This document shows positions 34,582-43,951 of a stretch of 64,000 nt of DNA, piece after piece. Origin of the DNA: Raineya orbicola (GTDB lineage: Bacteria > Bacteroidota > Bacteroidia > Cytophagales > Thermonemataceae); NCBI RefSeq assembly GCF_002843425.1, contig NZ_NKXO01000011.1, positions 1 to 64,000 on the forward strand, given 5' to 3'. The position numbers were made by a program, and so were the translations under genes. The first letter of the stretch is position 1, and each line of letters starts with the position of its first letter. The notes beneath the pieces were generated by a model. That model made no database searches and was not told the DNA's origin. It was given only the letters and a program-made list of their open reading frames with translations.

Positions 34582-35493
34582 ATGAAAAACACGCACCCTC
34601 TTTTCAATCTGATTATTATTACCTTGGTAGTTTTCGGAGCTTCGGTAGTAGCTCAATTTGTGGGCATACTCACAGCCTCATTGGTAGTAGGCAAAGATTT
34701 GGTTGAAGTTACAAATATTTTACTTGAAAAATCCAGCAATTTTCCCCAACAACGAGAAATTCTGTGGATTATACAGGCTTTTTCTTTGCTTGCAGGTTTA
34801 GGCGGTGGAGCTTTCTTGTATCAATCGTGGGTAGCACGTGGCAGTTTTTCAGATTTGAACCTTAATCCAAAAATAGATAGACCTGCTTTGCTTTGGGTAA
34901 TAGCTGTTTTCTTTTTTGTTTTACCGCTCATTGCTCAAATTATGCAGTGGAACAAGGAAATTCATTTCGGAATTTTTGATGAGTCTATCCGCCAAACCGA
35001 AGCAGAGTTAGAGCTACTTACCCAAAAACTTACTCAAATGCACGATTTCGGTGATTTTCTTATAGTGCTTTTGATAATTGCCATTATACCCGCCTTTGCT
35101 GAAGAGTTTTTATTTCGTGGGCTTGTGCAAAATGAATTTCTGCGTTGGTTCAAAAATCCGCACTTGGCGGTTTGGGTTACAGGAGCAATTTTTTCAGCTA
35201 TTCATTTTCAGTTTTTGGGCTTTTTCCCCAGAATGATTTTAGGGGCATTGCTGGGATATGTGTATGTATGGTCGGGAAATATTTTCTATCCAATGCTTGG
35301 GCATTTTGTAAATAATGGCGTACAAGTGCTTGCCTTGTACTTAGCTCAAAGAAACCTTGTCAGCGAAGAAATAGGCAAAGATGATTATCAATTCCCGTTT
35401 CTGGTAACTCTTTCTTTTGGACTACTTTTTGCTATTTCTTTACATTTTTTCTATAAAAGGCAAAAAGCAAATGCTCAAACTTTTGAAACTTAA
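34582..35493 (+). CDS. CPBP-family intramembrane glutamic/metalloprotease
   Basis: The 303-residue protein has eight or so membrane helices and the three CPBP/Rce1 motifs in order: EEFLFR (near 172), FSAIHFQFLGFFPR and LGHFVNNGVQ. Family members cleave near membranes or process prenylated or signal peptides, and some protect against bacteriocins; the substrate here is unknown. It is 43 bases downstream of recR. Its stop codon overlaps that of the convergent epimerase gene by 4 bases. Confidence 0.9.
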   Translation: MKNTHPLFNLIIITLVVFGASVVAQFVGILTASLVVGKDLVEVTNILLEKSSNFPQQREILWIIQAFSLLAGLGGGAFLYQSWVARGSFSDLNLNPKIDRPALLWVIAVFFFVLPLIAQIMQWNKEIHFGIFDESIRQTEAELELLTQKLTQMHDFGDFLIVLLIIAIIPAFAEEFLFRGLVQNEFLRWFKNPHLAVWVTGAIFSAIHFQFLGFFPRMILGALLGYVYVWSGNIFYPMLGHFVNNGVQVLALYLAQRNLVSEEIGKDDYQFPFLVTLSFGLLFAISLHFFYKRQKANAQTFET

Positions 35494-36491
35494 CCCTTTG
35501 AACCCCCACTTAACCATTCCCAAGTTTTTTGCAAGCCAATTTTCAAGGGAGTGATAGTGTAACCTAATTCTTTTTGAGCTTTTTGGCTACTCACTTGCCA
35601 ATCGTACAAATATTTTTTCACAAATGGCGGTGTAATGAGCGGTGCAGAACCTATCAGGCGGGTTTTTAGCATTTGCAAATGAGCAAAACCACTCATAACA
35701 GGTACAGGCAAAGGCATAAGCCAACGTTTCTTCCCTGTAATTTCTGCAAAAGTTTCAAAAAGCTCTTCATAACTAACATTTTCGCCTCCTAAAATGTATC
35801 TTTCTCCATTTTTACCTTTCTGCATTGCAAGCAAATGCCCTTGTACAACATCATCAATAAAAACATAATTGCCAATTTTTTTACCATTGCCGGGCAAAAT
35901 TCGCCACTTGCCTTGTGCATATTTTTCTAAAAGCATTGTTACGGCATTGCTTTGAGAACGTTGCCCTCCGCCATACACACGCGTAGGATTGACCGTAACC
36001 ACTTCTACTCCTTTATCCAAGAACTTTTGGACTTCTTTTTCTGCTTGGGCTTTGGTTTTTTCATATTCGGTGCTTAATGGGACACGCAAAGGGGTATTTT
36101 CGGTAATCATTTCGCCATTGAGCGAAGCACCTAAAACCCCCGCCGTAGAGGTCAGCACAATGCGTTTTAATCTCAATTTAATTGCCGTTTGAACGATATT
36201 TAATGTACCTTGCACATTCATTTCGTAAAAGCTATGCGGATTTTTATCCCAGACTTTCGCCTGTGCCGCCAAATGATACGCCTGCTCACATTCCTGCATA
36301 GCCTTTTGGATTTTTTCTGCCTCCAGTAGGTCTCCCTGAAAAGGAAACACATTCGGCAAGTTACTAAACATCTCTTTGGCTTTGGAAATAGAACGCACCA
36401 AAATATGCACCTCATTTTGAGGATTTTCGGCTAATTTCTTAACCAACTGCTCACCTACAAAGCCTGTAGCTCCTGTTACAAAAATTTTCAT
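35490..36491 (-). CDS. NAD-dependent epimerase/dehydratase (extended SDR)
   Basis: The 333-residue protein has the Rossmann start MKIFVTGATGFVGEQLVKKL, the acidic/Gly patterns of extended SDRs, LTSTAGVLGA, the catalytic Tyr-x-x-x-Lys in EYEKTKAQAEK, and VNPTRVYGGGQ. It probably reduces or isomerises a dihydroflavonol-like or sugar-derived substrate; DFR-like and 3-beta-HSD-like enzymes share this layout, so the substrate is not defined. It starts 1 base beyond the mnmE stop codon and is likely cotranscribed with it. Confidence 0.88.
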   Translation of the reverse strand: MKIFVTGATGFVGEQLVKKLAENPQNEVHILVRSISKAKEMFSNLPNVFPFQGDLLEAEKIQKAMQECEQAYHLAAQAKVWDKNPHSFYEMNVQGTLNIVQTAIKLRLKRIVLTSTAGVLGASLNGEMITENTPLRVPLSTEYEKTKAQAEKEVQKFLDKGVEVVTVNPTRVYGGGQRSQSNAVTMLLEKYAQGKWRILPGNGKKIGNYVFIDDVVQGHLLAMQKGKNGERYILGGENVSYEELFETFAEITGKKRWLMPLPVPVMSGFAHLQMLKTRLIGSAPLITPPFVKKYLYDWQVSSQKAQKELGYTITPLKIGLQKTWEWLSGGSKG

Positions 36492-36492
36492 A

Positions 36493-37866
36493 TTATTTCC
36501 CGATACAAAATTTTGAAAAAATGTAATCCAGTAAGTCTTCGCTTGTTACTTCGCCAATAATTTCCCCCAAATACCGAATAGCCTCACGAATATCCGCCGC
36601 CAGCAAATCGGTTGTAATCGCTGTTTCAATATCAGCCAAAACTTTTTGCAAGGACTGATACGTTTTGGCAAGGGCATCGTAATGTCTTACATTGCTGATA
36701 ACAATATCCGAATGACTTATTTTTTGCTTCTTGACAAGCTCAATGAGGTTTTTTTTCAGTTTTTCTATCCCTTTTTGTTCTTTGGCAGAAATACACAAGG
36801 CATTAAGTGTTTTTTCCAATTCAGCAATTTTTTCAGCAGAAAGTTTATCTGTTTTGTTGAATAAAATAAAATAAGGCTTTTGCAGATTTTGCAGTTCTTT
36901 TTGCAAAAAGTCAAGATTTTCGCTCATTTCTGAGCTATCCACAAGGTATAAAATCAGAGAGGCTTCCTGCATTTTTTGCTTGGCACGCTCTACGCCAATG
37001 GCTTCAATAGTATCTTGCGTTTCACGCAAACCCGCTGTATCAATGAAACGAAAACGAATGCCGTCCAAAACGATTTCATCTTCAATAATATCGCGTGTTG
37101 TGCCTGCAATATCCGAAACTATAGCTTTTTCCTCTTGCAAAAGCGTATTGAGCAAAGTAGATTTTCCTGCATTAGGCTTGCCCACAATAGCCGTTGGAAT
37201 GCCATTTTTCAGCACATTCCCCCAAGCAAAAGATTGCAAAAGCTCATTTACGTATTGCGTAACATTTTGAAGAAAACTTTTTAGCTCTGCTCGGTTGGCA
37301 AATTCTACATCTTCTTCGGCAAAGTCAAGCTCTAATTCCACAAGTGCCGCAAAACGAATAAGCTCACTACGTAACTCTTTGATTTTCTGCGAAAATCCAC
37401 CCCGCATCTGTTTCATAGCGACCTGATGAGAGGCTTGTGAGGTAGAAGCTATCAAATCGGCAACGGCTTCGGCTTGGGCAAGGTCAAATCTACCATTCAA
37501 GAAAGCCCTTTTGGTAAATTCGCCTGCCTCTGCCATTCTTGCCCCTTTGGAAAGCAAGCGTTTTAAGATTTGCTCTACAATATAAGGCGAACCGTGGCAA
37601 GAAATTTCAGTGCTATTTTCTTTGGTAAAGGAATTAGGCTCGTGGAAAACACTCACTAATACCTCATCAATAATTTCACCTTTTTCACTTCTGATTGTTC
37701 CAAAATGAATGGTATGCGAAGGAACTTGGGTTAAATCTTTGCCTGAAAAAATTTCATTGGTAATTTCTATGGCATTTTTTCCTGAAACCCGAATTACTGC
37801 AATAGCACCTACCCCCGCAGGGCTTGCAGGAGCTACAATCGTATCGCTAAGTGTATGTGTAAGCAT
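36493..37866 (-). CDS. mnmE: tRNA uridine-5-carboxymethylaminomethyl(34) synthesis GTPase
   Basis: MnmE with MnmG modifies the wobble uridine of several tRNAs. The 457-residue protein has an N-terminal tetrahydrofolate-binding domain (ETRIT-like FTKENSTEISCHGS), the helical domain, and an inserted Ras-like G-domain. The G-domain has G1 GKPNAGKST, G2 DIAGTTRD, G3 DTAG and G4 NKTD. The catalytic C-terminal Cys is present in FCIGK. The ATG at 37866 is chosen because the upstream frame begins with TTG. It lies between the MATE gene (17 bases upstream) and the epimerase. Confidence 0.97.
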   Translation of the reverse strand: MLTHTLSDTIVAPASPAGVGAIAVIRVSGKNAIEITNEIFSGKDLTQVPSHTIHFGTIRSEKGEIIDEVLVSVFHEPNSFTKENSTEISCHGSPYIVEQILKRLLSKGARMAEAGEFTKRAFLNGRFDLAQAEAVADLIASTSQASHQVAMKQMRGGFSQKIKELRSELIRFAALVELELDFAEEDVEFANRAELKSFLQNVTQYVNELLQSFAWGNVLKNGIPTAIVGKPNAGKSTLLNTLLQEEKAIVSDIAGTTRDIIEDEIVLDGIRFRFIDTAGLRETQDTIEAIGVERAKQKMQEASLILYLVDSSEMSENLDFLQKELQNLQKPYFILFNKTDKLSAEKIAELEKTLNALCISAKEQKGIEKLKKNLIELVKKQKISHSDIVISNVRHYDALAKTYQSLQKVLADIETAITTDLLAADIREAIRYLGEIIGEVTSEDLLDYIFSKFCIGK

Positions 37867-37883
37867 TCGTTTTTGGGGCAAAT

Positions 37884-39251
37884 TTACGCAAATTTCAATT
37901 TTTCTTTACGCGTAAGGTAGAAAAAACGTCCTGTAAGGAGTACCGCCGAAGTAATAAGCCCCAAAGTAAGCCCCAACCATATTCCCTTTACGCCCAAATC
38001 GGTATATTTGCCCAAATAAAAGCTCGCAGGAATGCCCACTATCCAGTAAGCAAAAAGGGTTATCATTGTAGGAATATTGACATCTCCTATGCCTCGCAAA
38101 ATACCAACCCCTACGGCTTGCACACCATCAGCAAGCAGGTAAAATATGAATATGAAAAGCAGCCCTTTCGCTATTTCCATAACTGCAAGGCTGTTGTTTT
38201 TGTAAAGAGCAATGATATTTTCGCCAAATCCTTGCAAAATCAGAGAACAAAAAAGCATAAGAAGGCTTACCAAAAGTATGGAAGCCATACCCGAACGCAT
38301 TACCCGCTCACGACTACCAATGCCCAAAGCTCCCCCAACCGAAATAGCCCCCGCAAACGAAACCCCCGCCGCAATCATATACGTAATGGTAGCTATGCTC
38401 AAAATAATGCCGTGAGCGGCAAGAGCCTCCACCGCCAACCAACCCGATGCCACCGTACAAAATACAAACACGCCTGTTTCAAAAAAGTACTGCAAACCGC
38501 TTGGAATACCTAATTTTAAAATTTGTGAAGTTTGCGTTTTGGTAGAGTTTCCTGCGAGAATATTAGGCAAAAAGGAAAGAAAAAAATTAGATTCCAGCAC
38601 ATACACTATCATCAAGCAAGCCATTACTACCCGTGCAATCAGCGTAGAAAGCCCCGAACCATACAAACCCATTTCAGCAAAGCCTAATCTGCCATAAATA
38701 AGCACCCAATTAAAAAAAACATTCACCAAAAGTCCCACTACCGTGATTACCATTGCGGGCATTGTTACGCCCAAACCATCGCTAAAATGCTTCACAGCCA
38801 AAAAAAACATCATCGGAAACATTGAAAAAGCTATTACTTGCAAATAGCTCTTTGCCAAACTTTCTACGTTCTCTTTTTGCCCAAACCAGTGAAAGTTCCA
38901 ACTAATAACAAGCAGTAAAAGGGTAAGCAAAAAGCCTAAACTAATAGAAAGTTTCATTCCTGCAAAAAGATATAATCCACACTCCTGACCTCTACCCGAA
39001 CTTTTGGCTTTAGCCACGAGTGGCGAAATAGTTGCAAAAACCCCTATTCCCAAACAAGCCACCAATATAAAAATGATATTAGCAATCGCCGCTGCTGCCA
39101 AAGGGGCATCATCACGCAGTTTTCCGACCATAATATTATCCGTTACGCCCATAAGCACACTGCTGATTTGTGCCACAATAATCGGTGAACTAAGCCGTAA
39201 CATCTTTACAATCTCTCGCCAATACAAGCGAATAAAAAAGCGAATACGCAT
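37884..39251 (-). CDS. MATE-family multidrug exporter
   Basis: A 455-residue protein with 12 predicted helices in two homologous halves. Family features include the start LRLSSPIIVAQISSVLMGVTDNIMVGKL, the long loop-helix GVFATISPLVAKA, and GDVNIPTMITLFAYWIVGIPASFYLG. It would export drugs or metabolites using a Na+ or H+ gradient, which the pyrophosphatase could help sustain. It starts a probable minus-strand operon with mnmE and the epimerase. Confidence 0.94.
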   Translation of the reverse strand: MRIRFFIRLYWREIVKMLRLSSPIIVAQISSVLMGVTDNIMVGKLRDDAPLAAAAIANIIFILVACLGIGVFATISPLVAKAKSSGRGQECGLYLFAGMKLSISLGFLLTLLLLVISWNFHWFGQKENVESLAKSYLQVIAFSMFPMMFFLAVKHFSDGLGVTMPAMVITVVGLLVNVFFNWVLIYGRLGFAEMGLYGSGLSTLIARVVMACLMIVYVLESNFFLSFLPNILAGNSTKTQTSQILKLGIPSGLQYFFETGVFVFCTVASGWLAVEALAAHGIILSIATITYMIAAGVSFAGAISVGGALGIGSRERVMRSGMASILLVSLLMLFCSLILQGFGENIIALYKNNSLAVMEIAKGLLFIFIFYLLADGVQAVGVGILRGIGDVNIPTMITLFAYWIVGIPASFYLGKYTDLGVKGIWLGLTLGLITSAVLLTGRFFYLTRKEKLKFA

Positions 39252-39393
39252 AAAAGCGAAGGTTTAAGCCTCTGATTAGATTGAGTTGCTACTTTGTTGG
39301 TTTAATGAGTTTTTGAAAATTTTTACAAGTTGGTAAATTTGTAAGTTTTTTTACAAAATTGCAAAAATTTAGCCGTATTTTGGTCAAAATATA

Positions 39394-40650
39394 CTAAATT
39401 ATACGTTTGGTTCTGAAAGATACTACCTGCAATTTGCCCGCTCTGCGAATCAGTAAATTCAGGGTTTGTTCTTTGGCATCTATAAGTTCATAAACTTGCG
39501 AAATATTAAGCAAAGAAGTAAAATGATTGTTGATAGCCAAAATTTCATCACCAACTTGCAAACCTGCTCTATGGGCTTCGGAAAGCGGGTGAATAGCCAC
39601 AATTTTATATTCTCGGTAAAACTTTCCCTGTGAAATTAGTTCCAAACCCGAAAAACCTATATCAAAACCTTTATTATATTTCAGGTTAGGCGAAAAAATG
39701 CAAAACTGCTGTGGGTAGTTTAGTGTAACATCAAAACGCTCTAAAATGCCCATTCCAATACTACCATTACGACTTACCCCCTCATCACGAAAAGCTACCA
39801 AAGAGCTATCAGGGAAGGTTGTAAGTACGTTGAGCCAAGAGAATTTCCCGATTTGCAGTTGTTTAATTCGTGCTATTTTACCCAAAACTACTCCATTAAC
39901 AGCCACTCCCAAATTACTTTGAATGTGCTTTTTGGGTAGCTCAATTCCCTTTCGGGTACCTATATCCAAAGAAACCGAATGCCCTGCTCCTGTATCTATG
40001 AGCAATCGCAAAGGAATAGTATCGTTGCTTTCATTTACGTAGGAAGCCCAAATGTAAGGTTTCTGGCGTTGCAAAGTAATTTTATGAATTTGCGAAGGTT
40101 TGCATTTCGGCAAAATTTTTTCTGTAAAATATTGCGGCTCGTAGATAAGCAGTTCTTTTCTGATATAATCAATTTTTACCACCAAGTTTCTGAAAAAATC
40201 ATAACCCACAATCCCGCAAATACGCATACCTGCATAGGTAGAAATATAGTGTAAGGTCTGTGAGCAAACCAAAACATTTTGCTGGGAAGCTACTAAACTT
40301 CCTATCTGTAAGTGCTGTTTGGGAACAAGGTAACTTGTAATAATTTCTCCAATACCCCCACCTTTTACAATCACCTTTCGCAGATTTGAGGTATCCGCTT
40401 GCATAGTTTGCAAAAAGGTGCTATCAATAAAAATGGTAGTCCCCACTCCTGTATCTAATACAAAATTAAGCGTATCGGCTTTTTCGTTGAGAAATAAAGG
40501 TACAACAATGAGATTGTTGGCAAGTTGAAAAGAGATACGAGTAAATTTTCGGTTGAGTTTAGCAAATTTGAATCCACTGCTCATCTCTTGCGAAAAAGCA
40601 GTAAAAAACAAAAAATAAAATACAATCCCAATAGCTTTATGAAAGTACAT
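39394..40650 (-). CDS. Secreted/periplasmic aspartyl protease-like protein with PDZ domain
   Basis: A 418-residue protein with a signal peptide (about residues 1-22, ending AFS). Two retropepsin-like folds follow, each with a catalytic-type triad: FVLDTGVGTT (near 66) and LLIDTGAGHS (near 214). A PDZ domain occupies the C-terminal 80 residues (EYKIVAIHPLSEAHRAGLQVGDEILAIN). The two DTG sites in one chain mean it can form a pepsin-type active site alone, unlike dimeric retropepsins. It probably cleaves or inspects envelope proteins. The target is unknown; the neighbouring M16 peptidase is divergent. Confidence 0.88.
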   Translation of the reverse strand: MYFHKAIGIVFYFLFFTAFSQEMSSGFKFAKLNRKFTRISFQLANNLIVVPLFLNEKADTLNFVLDTGVGTTIFIDSTFLQTMQADTSNLRKVIVKGGGIGEIITSYLVPKQHLQIGSLVASQQNVLVCSQTLHYISTYAGMRICGIVGYDFFRNLVVKIDYIRKELLIYEPQYFTEKILPKCKPSQIHKITLQRQKPYIWASYVNESNDTIPLRLLIDTGAGHSVSLDIGTRKGIELPKKHIQSNLGVAVNGVVLGKIARIKQLQIGKFSWLNVLTTFPDSSLVAFRDEGVSRNGSIGMGILERFDVTLNYPQQFCIFSPNLKYNKGFDIGFSGLELISQGKFYREYKIVAIHPLSEAHRAGLQVGDEILAINNHFTSLLNISQVYELIDAKEQTLNLLIRRAGKLQVVSFRTKRII

Positions 40651-40739
40651 TGGAAAATTTTTATACTTAACGCCTGTAATTCTTTCTTGTTAAAAAATGT
40701 ATTTTTCTACGAAAAAATTACATTTTAGCAATAATTTTT

Positions 40740-40747
40740 TAGCTTTG
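40740..40747 (+). promoter_or_regulatory. Candidate -7 element for the M16 peptidase gene
   Basis: TAGCTTTG matches TAnnTTTG and lies 34 bases upstream of the start codon. No clear -33 TTG is visible. Confidence 0.45.
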
Positions 40748-40781
40748 CAAACGTTTTCTATAAAACCAAAACTTTATCTAT

Positions 40782-43700
40782 ATGCTACGCAAAAAACTTA
40801 TTTTCTCTGCGTTAGGTTTGCTTGTGGCTTTTTGGGCTATGGGGCAAGCCAAATTGGTGCAGAAGGTAACCAAAAAAGGAAATGAAATCGTTATCCCTTA
40901 CGAAAAGTACGTATTGCCTAATGGGCTGACACTCATTATCCACGAAGACCATTCAGACCCTATCGTACACGTAGATGTAACGTATCACGTAGGTTCGGCA
41001 CGGGAAGAAATCAAGAAATCGGGGTTTGCTCACTTCTTTGAGCATATGATGTTCCAGGGTTCGGATAATGTTGCTGATGAAGAACATTTCAAAATTGTTA
41101 CCGAAGCAGGAGGCACACTCAACGGAACTACCAATCGCGACCGCACCAACTACTTTGAAACTCTGCCTGCCAATCAGTTGGAAGTAGCTCTTTGGCTAGA
41201 AGCCGACCGTATGGGTTTCTTGCTGGATGCCGTTACACAGAAAAAGTTTGAAGTTCAAAGAGCCACCGTAAAAAATGAACGTGGGCAAAACTACGATAAC
41301 CGACCCTACGGATTAGTACAGGAAAATGTTGCAAAAAATCTTTATCCTTACGGACACCCCTACTCTTGGCTTACTATTGGCTATGTAGAAGATTTGGATA
41401 GAGTTGATGTGAATGACCTCAAAAATTTCTTTTTGCGTTGGTATGGACCTAACAACGCCGTTCTGACCGTGGCAGGTGATGTAAATCCAAAAGAAGTGGT
41501 AAAATTAGTAGAAAAATATTTCGGTTCTATCCCTCGCGGACCCGAAGTAAAAAATATGCCTCCAATGCTTGCCAAGTTAGACAAAGACCGCTACGTTTCT
41601 TTTGAAGATAATTACATTCGCTTTCCCCTTTTAGCTATGGTTTTCCCTGTACCTCAAGCCTATTCTGCTGATGAAACTGCTTTGGATTGCCTTGCTGAAA
41701 TTCTTGGACAAGGGAAAAATTCTATTCTTTACCAAAAAATGGTAAAAACCCAACAAGCTCTGCAAGCCTCTACATTCAATAGCACCAGCGAACTTGCAGG
41801 CGAATTTTCTTTTCAGGTTATACCTTCGCAAGGCAAAAATTTAGCCGAAATGGAAAAAATGCTTCGTGAAGCTATCGCCGAATTTGAAAAAAGAGGCGTA
41901 ACTGACGATGATGTCAAAAAATTTGTTGCTAAACAAGAAGCAAATTTCGTCAATCGTCTTTCAAGCGTTTCAGGAAAAGCAAGTTTGCTCGCCGCTTATC
42001 AAACTTTTACGGGTAATGCCAATTACATTACAGAAGAGCTTAAAAGAATTCGTAGTTTGAAAAAAGAAGATGTTATTCGTGTTTATAACCAGTACATCAA
42101 AGGCAAACCCGCTGTTATTTTAAGCTACTACCCCAAAGGACAAAGAAACCTCATTGCCGCAGAAGATAATTATACCATTGATAAATCGGGCTATGTAGCT
42201 CCTGATTACGGCTATGCAGGGCTGAAATACAACAAACCCAAAGATAATTTTGACAGAAGCAAAAAACCTGCTCCCGGTCCTAATCCGGTGGTGAAAGTTC
42301 CCAAAGTATGGCGTTCTGAACTCAATAGCGGTATTCAAATTTTAGGAACACAAAACAACGAAATCCCTACGGTTACATTGCTTTTGAGCCTGAAAAAGGG
42401 CGGTCATCTGAATTTGTATCCTGAAAAAGCAGGTACTGCTGACCTTTTGGAGGATATGATGAACGAAGGCACTGAAAACTACACCGCCGAACAATTCAGC
42501 CAAGAACTTGAAAAACTCGGTAGTTCTATTTCAGTAGGCGTAGGTGATGAAGGTTTGGAATTTAGGGTACAATGTCTCAAAAAGAATTTAGACAAAACGC
42601 TGAAACTTTTTGAAGAGCGTCTCTATCGCTCCAAATTTACCAATGAAGATTTTGAGCGTATCAAAAAACAAAATTTACAAGCTCTCAAAAATCGCCAAAC
42701 ACAAGCCACTTTTATCGCCTCTGATGTATATGGCAAACTTTTGCACGGCTTCAAAGAAATTAGAGCTTACGACAACGCAGGAACTATTGAAACCTACGAA
42801 AAAATCACTCTTGATGATGTTCGCTATTTACACGAAATGGCAAACCTGAAACCGGGTAAAGTGAGTGGAAATTTGGTTATCGTAGGCGATATTACCGACA
42901 AAGAGATTTTGCCTAAACTGGCATTCTTGGGAAAAGTTGGCAAAGGCACACCCGCCGATGATACGCCTGAGGCTCGTCAAGGTTTCCGCTTCAAATATAC
43001 TCCCGAGCCTATTCAGCCTATTGCCAAAACGCAAATTTACCTTATTGATAAGCCCAAATCGGCTCAATCTGAAATTCGTATTGGCTACGTAACACCTGCT
43101 GTTAAGTTTGATGCTTTGGGCGAATCGTACAAAATCAGTTTGATGAACTATATTTTGGGCGGGGCTTTCAATAGCCGTATCAATCTGAATTTGCGTGAAG
43201 ATAAGGGCTGGACTTATGGAGCAAGGTCTTCGTTTATAGCAGGCGACTACGATATGCGATACACAGCCAGCGGCGGTATCAAAATTCAAGCTACCGATAG
43301 TGCCGTATTTGAGTTTATGAAAGAAATTCGTAATTACGCCGAAAGTGGTATTACTGAAAAAGAACTTGCCTTCACCAAATCCTCTATCGGGCAATCAGAG
43401 GCTTTGCGTTATGAAACTTCTTTCCAAAAAGCCTCTTTCTTAAATCGTATTCTTACTTACAATCTGCCTACAAACTTTACTGAAAAACAAAATGAAATCT
43501 TGAAAAACATCAGTAAATCGGAAATTGATGCGTTGGCAAAAAAATATTTGCCTTACAACAATATGGCTATTGTGGTAGTAGGCGATAAAAACGTTGTTGG
43601 CAAAGGACTGATGCGTTTGGGCTATCAGATTACAGAATTAGATGTAAATGGTAAAGTTTTGGTAGAAGACCTCGCCAAAGCAGAAGCCGAAAAAGCTCGC

Positions 43701-43853
43701 TTGGAAGCTGAAAAAGCCAAAGCAGAAGCCGAAAAAGCTCGCTTAGAAGCTGAAAAGGCAAAAGCCGAAGCCGAGGCGGCGGCTCAAAAAGGTAAAAAGA
43801 AAAAGAAAGACCGCAAGAAAAAGAAAGCCAAAGATGCTGAAGCTACGCAGTAA
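40782..43853 (+). CDS. M16-family metalloprotease (double insulinase domain) with Lys/Glu/Ala-rich tail
   Basis: The 1023-residue zinc peptidase has a signal peptide (MLRKKLIFSALGLLVAFWAMGQA). Its first M16 domain has the inverted zinc motif HFFEH (84-88) and downstream Glu (about 164) in KNERGQNYDNRPYG. A second M16 unit, inactive in the zinc site, spans about residues 510-960. Both halves lie on one chain, as in pitrilysin-like enzymes. The C-terminus adds an unusual highly charged segment (about 960-1023) built from two exact copies of a 14-residue repeat and then a KGKKKKKDRKKKKAKDAE tail. The periplasmic or surface role is inferred. A strong terminator follows. Confidence 0.93.
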   Translation: MLRKKLIFSALGLLVAFWAMGQAKLVQKVTKKGNEIVIPYEKYVLPNGLTLIIHEDHSDPIVHVDVTYHVGSAREEIKKSGFAHFFEHMMFQGSDNVADEEHFKIVTEAGGTLNGTTNRDRTNYFETLPANQLEVALWLEADRMGFLLDAVTQKKFEVQRATVKNERGQNYDNRPYGLVQENVAKNLYPYGHPYSWLTIGYVEDLDRVDVNDLKNFFLRWYGPNNAVLTVAGDVNPKEVVKLVEKYFGSIPRGPEVKNMPPMLAKLDKDRYVSFEDNYIRFPLLAMVFPVPQAYSADETALDCLAEILGQGKNSILYQKMVKTQQALQASTFNSTSELAGEFSFQVIPSQGKNLAEMEKMLREAIAEFEKRGVTDDDVKKFVAKQEANFVNRLSSVSGKASLLAAYQTFTGNANYITEELKRIRSLKKEDVIRVYNQYIKGKPAVILSYYPKGQRNLIAAEDNYTIDKSGYVAPDYGYAGLKYNKPKDNFDRSKKPAPGPNPVVKVPKVWRSELNSGIQILGTQNNEIPTVTLLLSLKKGGHLNLYPEKAGTADLLEDMMNEGTENYTAEQFSQELEKLGSSISVGVGDEGLEFRVQCLKKNLDKTLKLFEERLYRSKFTNEDFERIKKQNLQALKNRQTQATFIASDVYGKLLHGFKEIRAYDNAGTIETYEKITLDDVRYLHEMANLKPGKVSGNLVIVGDITDKEILPKLAFLGKVGKGTPADDTPEARQGFRFKYTPEPIQPIAKTQIYLIDKPKSAQSEIRIGYVTPAVKFDALGESYKISLMNYILGGAFNSRINLNLREDKGWTYGARSSFIAGDYDMRYTASGGIKIQATDSAVFEFMKEIRNYAESGITEKELAFTKSSIGQSEALRYETSFQKASFLNRILTYNLPTNFTEKQNEILKNISKSEIDALAKKYLPYNNMAIVVVGDKNVVGKGLMRLGYQITELDVNGKVLVEDLAKAEAEKARLEAEKAKAEAEKARLEAEKAKAEAEAAAQKGKKKKKDRKKKKAKDAEATQ
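43674..43772 (+). repeat. 42-base tandem repeat within the M16 peptidase gene
   Basis: Two adjacent 42-base units (43674-43715 and 43716-43757) with near-identical DNA encode the same 14 residues, AKAEAEKARLEAEK; a partial third copy follows. The array lies in frame in the 3' end of the gene. Confidence 0.88.
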
Positions 43854-43858
43854 AATTC

Positions 43859-43891
43859 AATGCCCACATTTTACCGATGTGGGCATTTTTT
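43859..43891 (+). terminator. Intrinsic terminator after the M16 peptidase gene
   Basis: An 11-base perfect stem AATGCCCACAT/ATGTGGGCATT (43859-43869 and 43877-43887) with a 7-base loop is followed by T. Confidence 0.93.
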
Positions 43892-43951
43892 ATACAATTT
43901 GCGAGAGCTTTTATTTCTAAGTCCTATTCAAGTTGAGCCATTTCTGAACTC

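Noticed and set aside
43674-43772. Tandem repeat considered as a CRISPR or regulatory array
   Set aside because: It lies in frame within a coding gene, the units are contiguous without spacers, and the protein repeat explains it.
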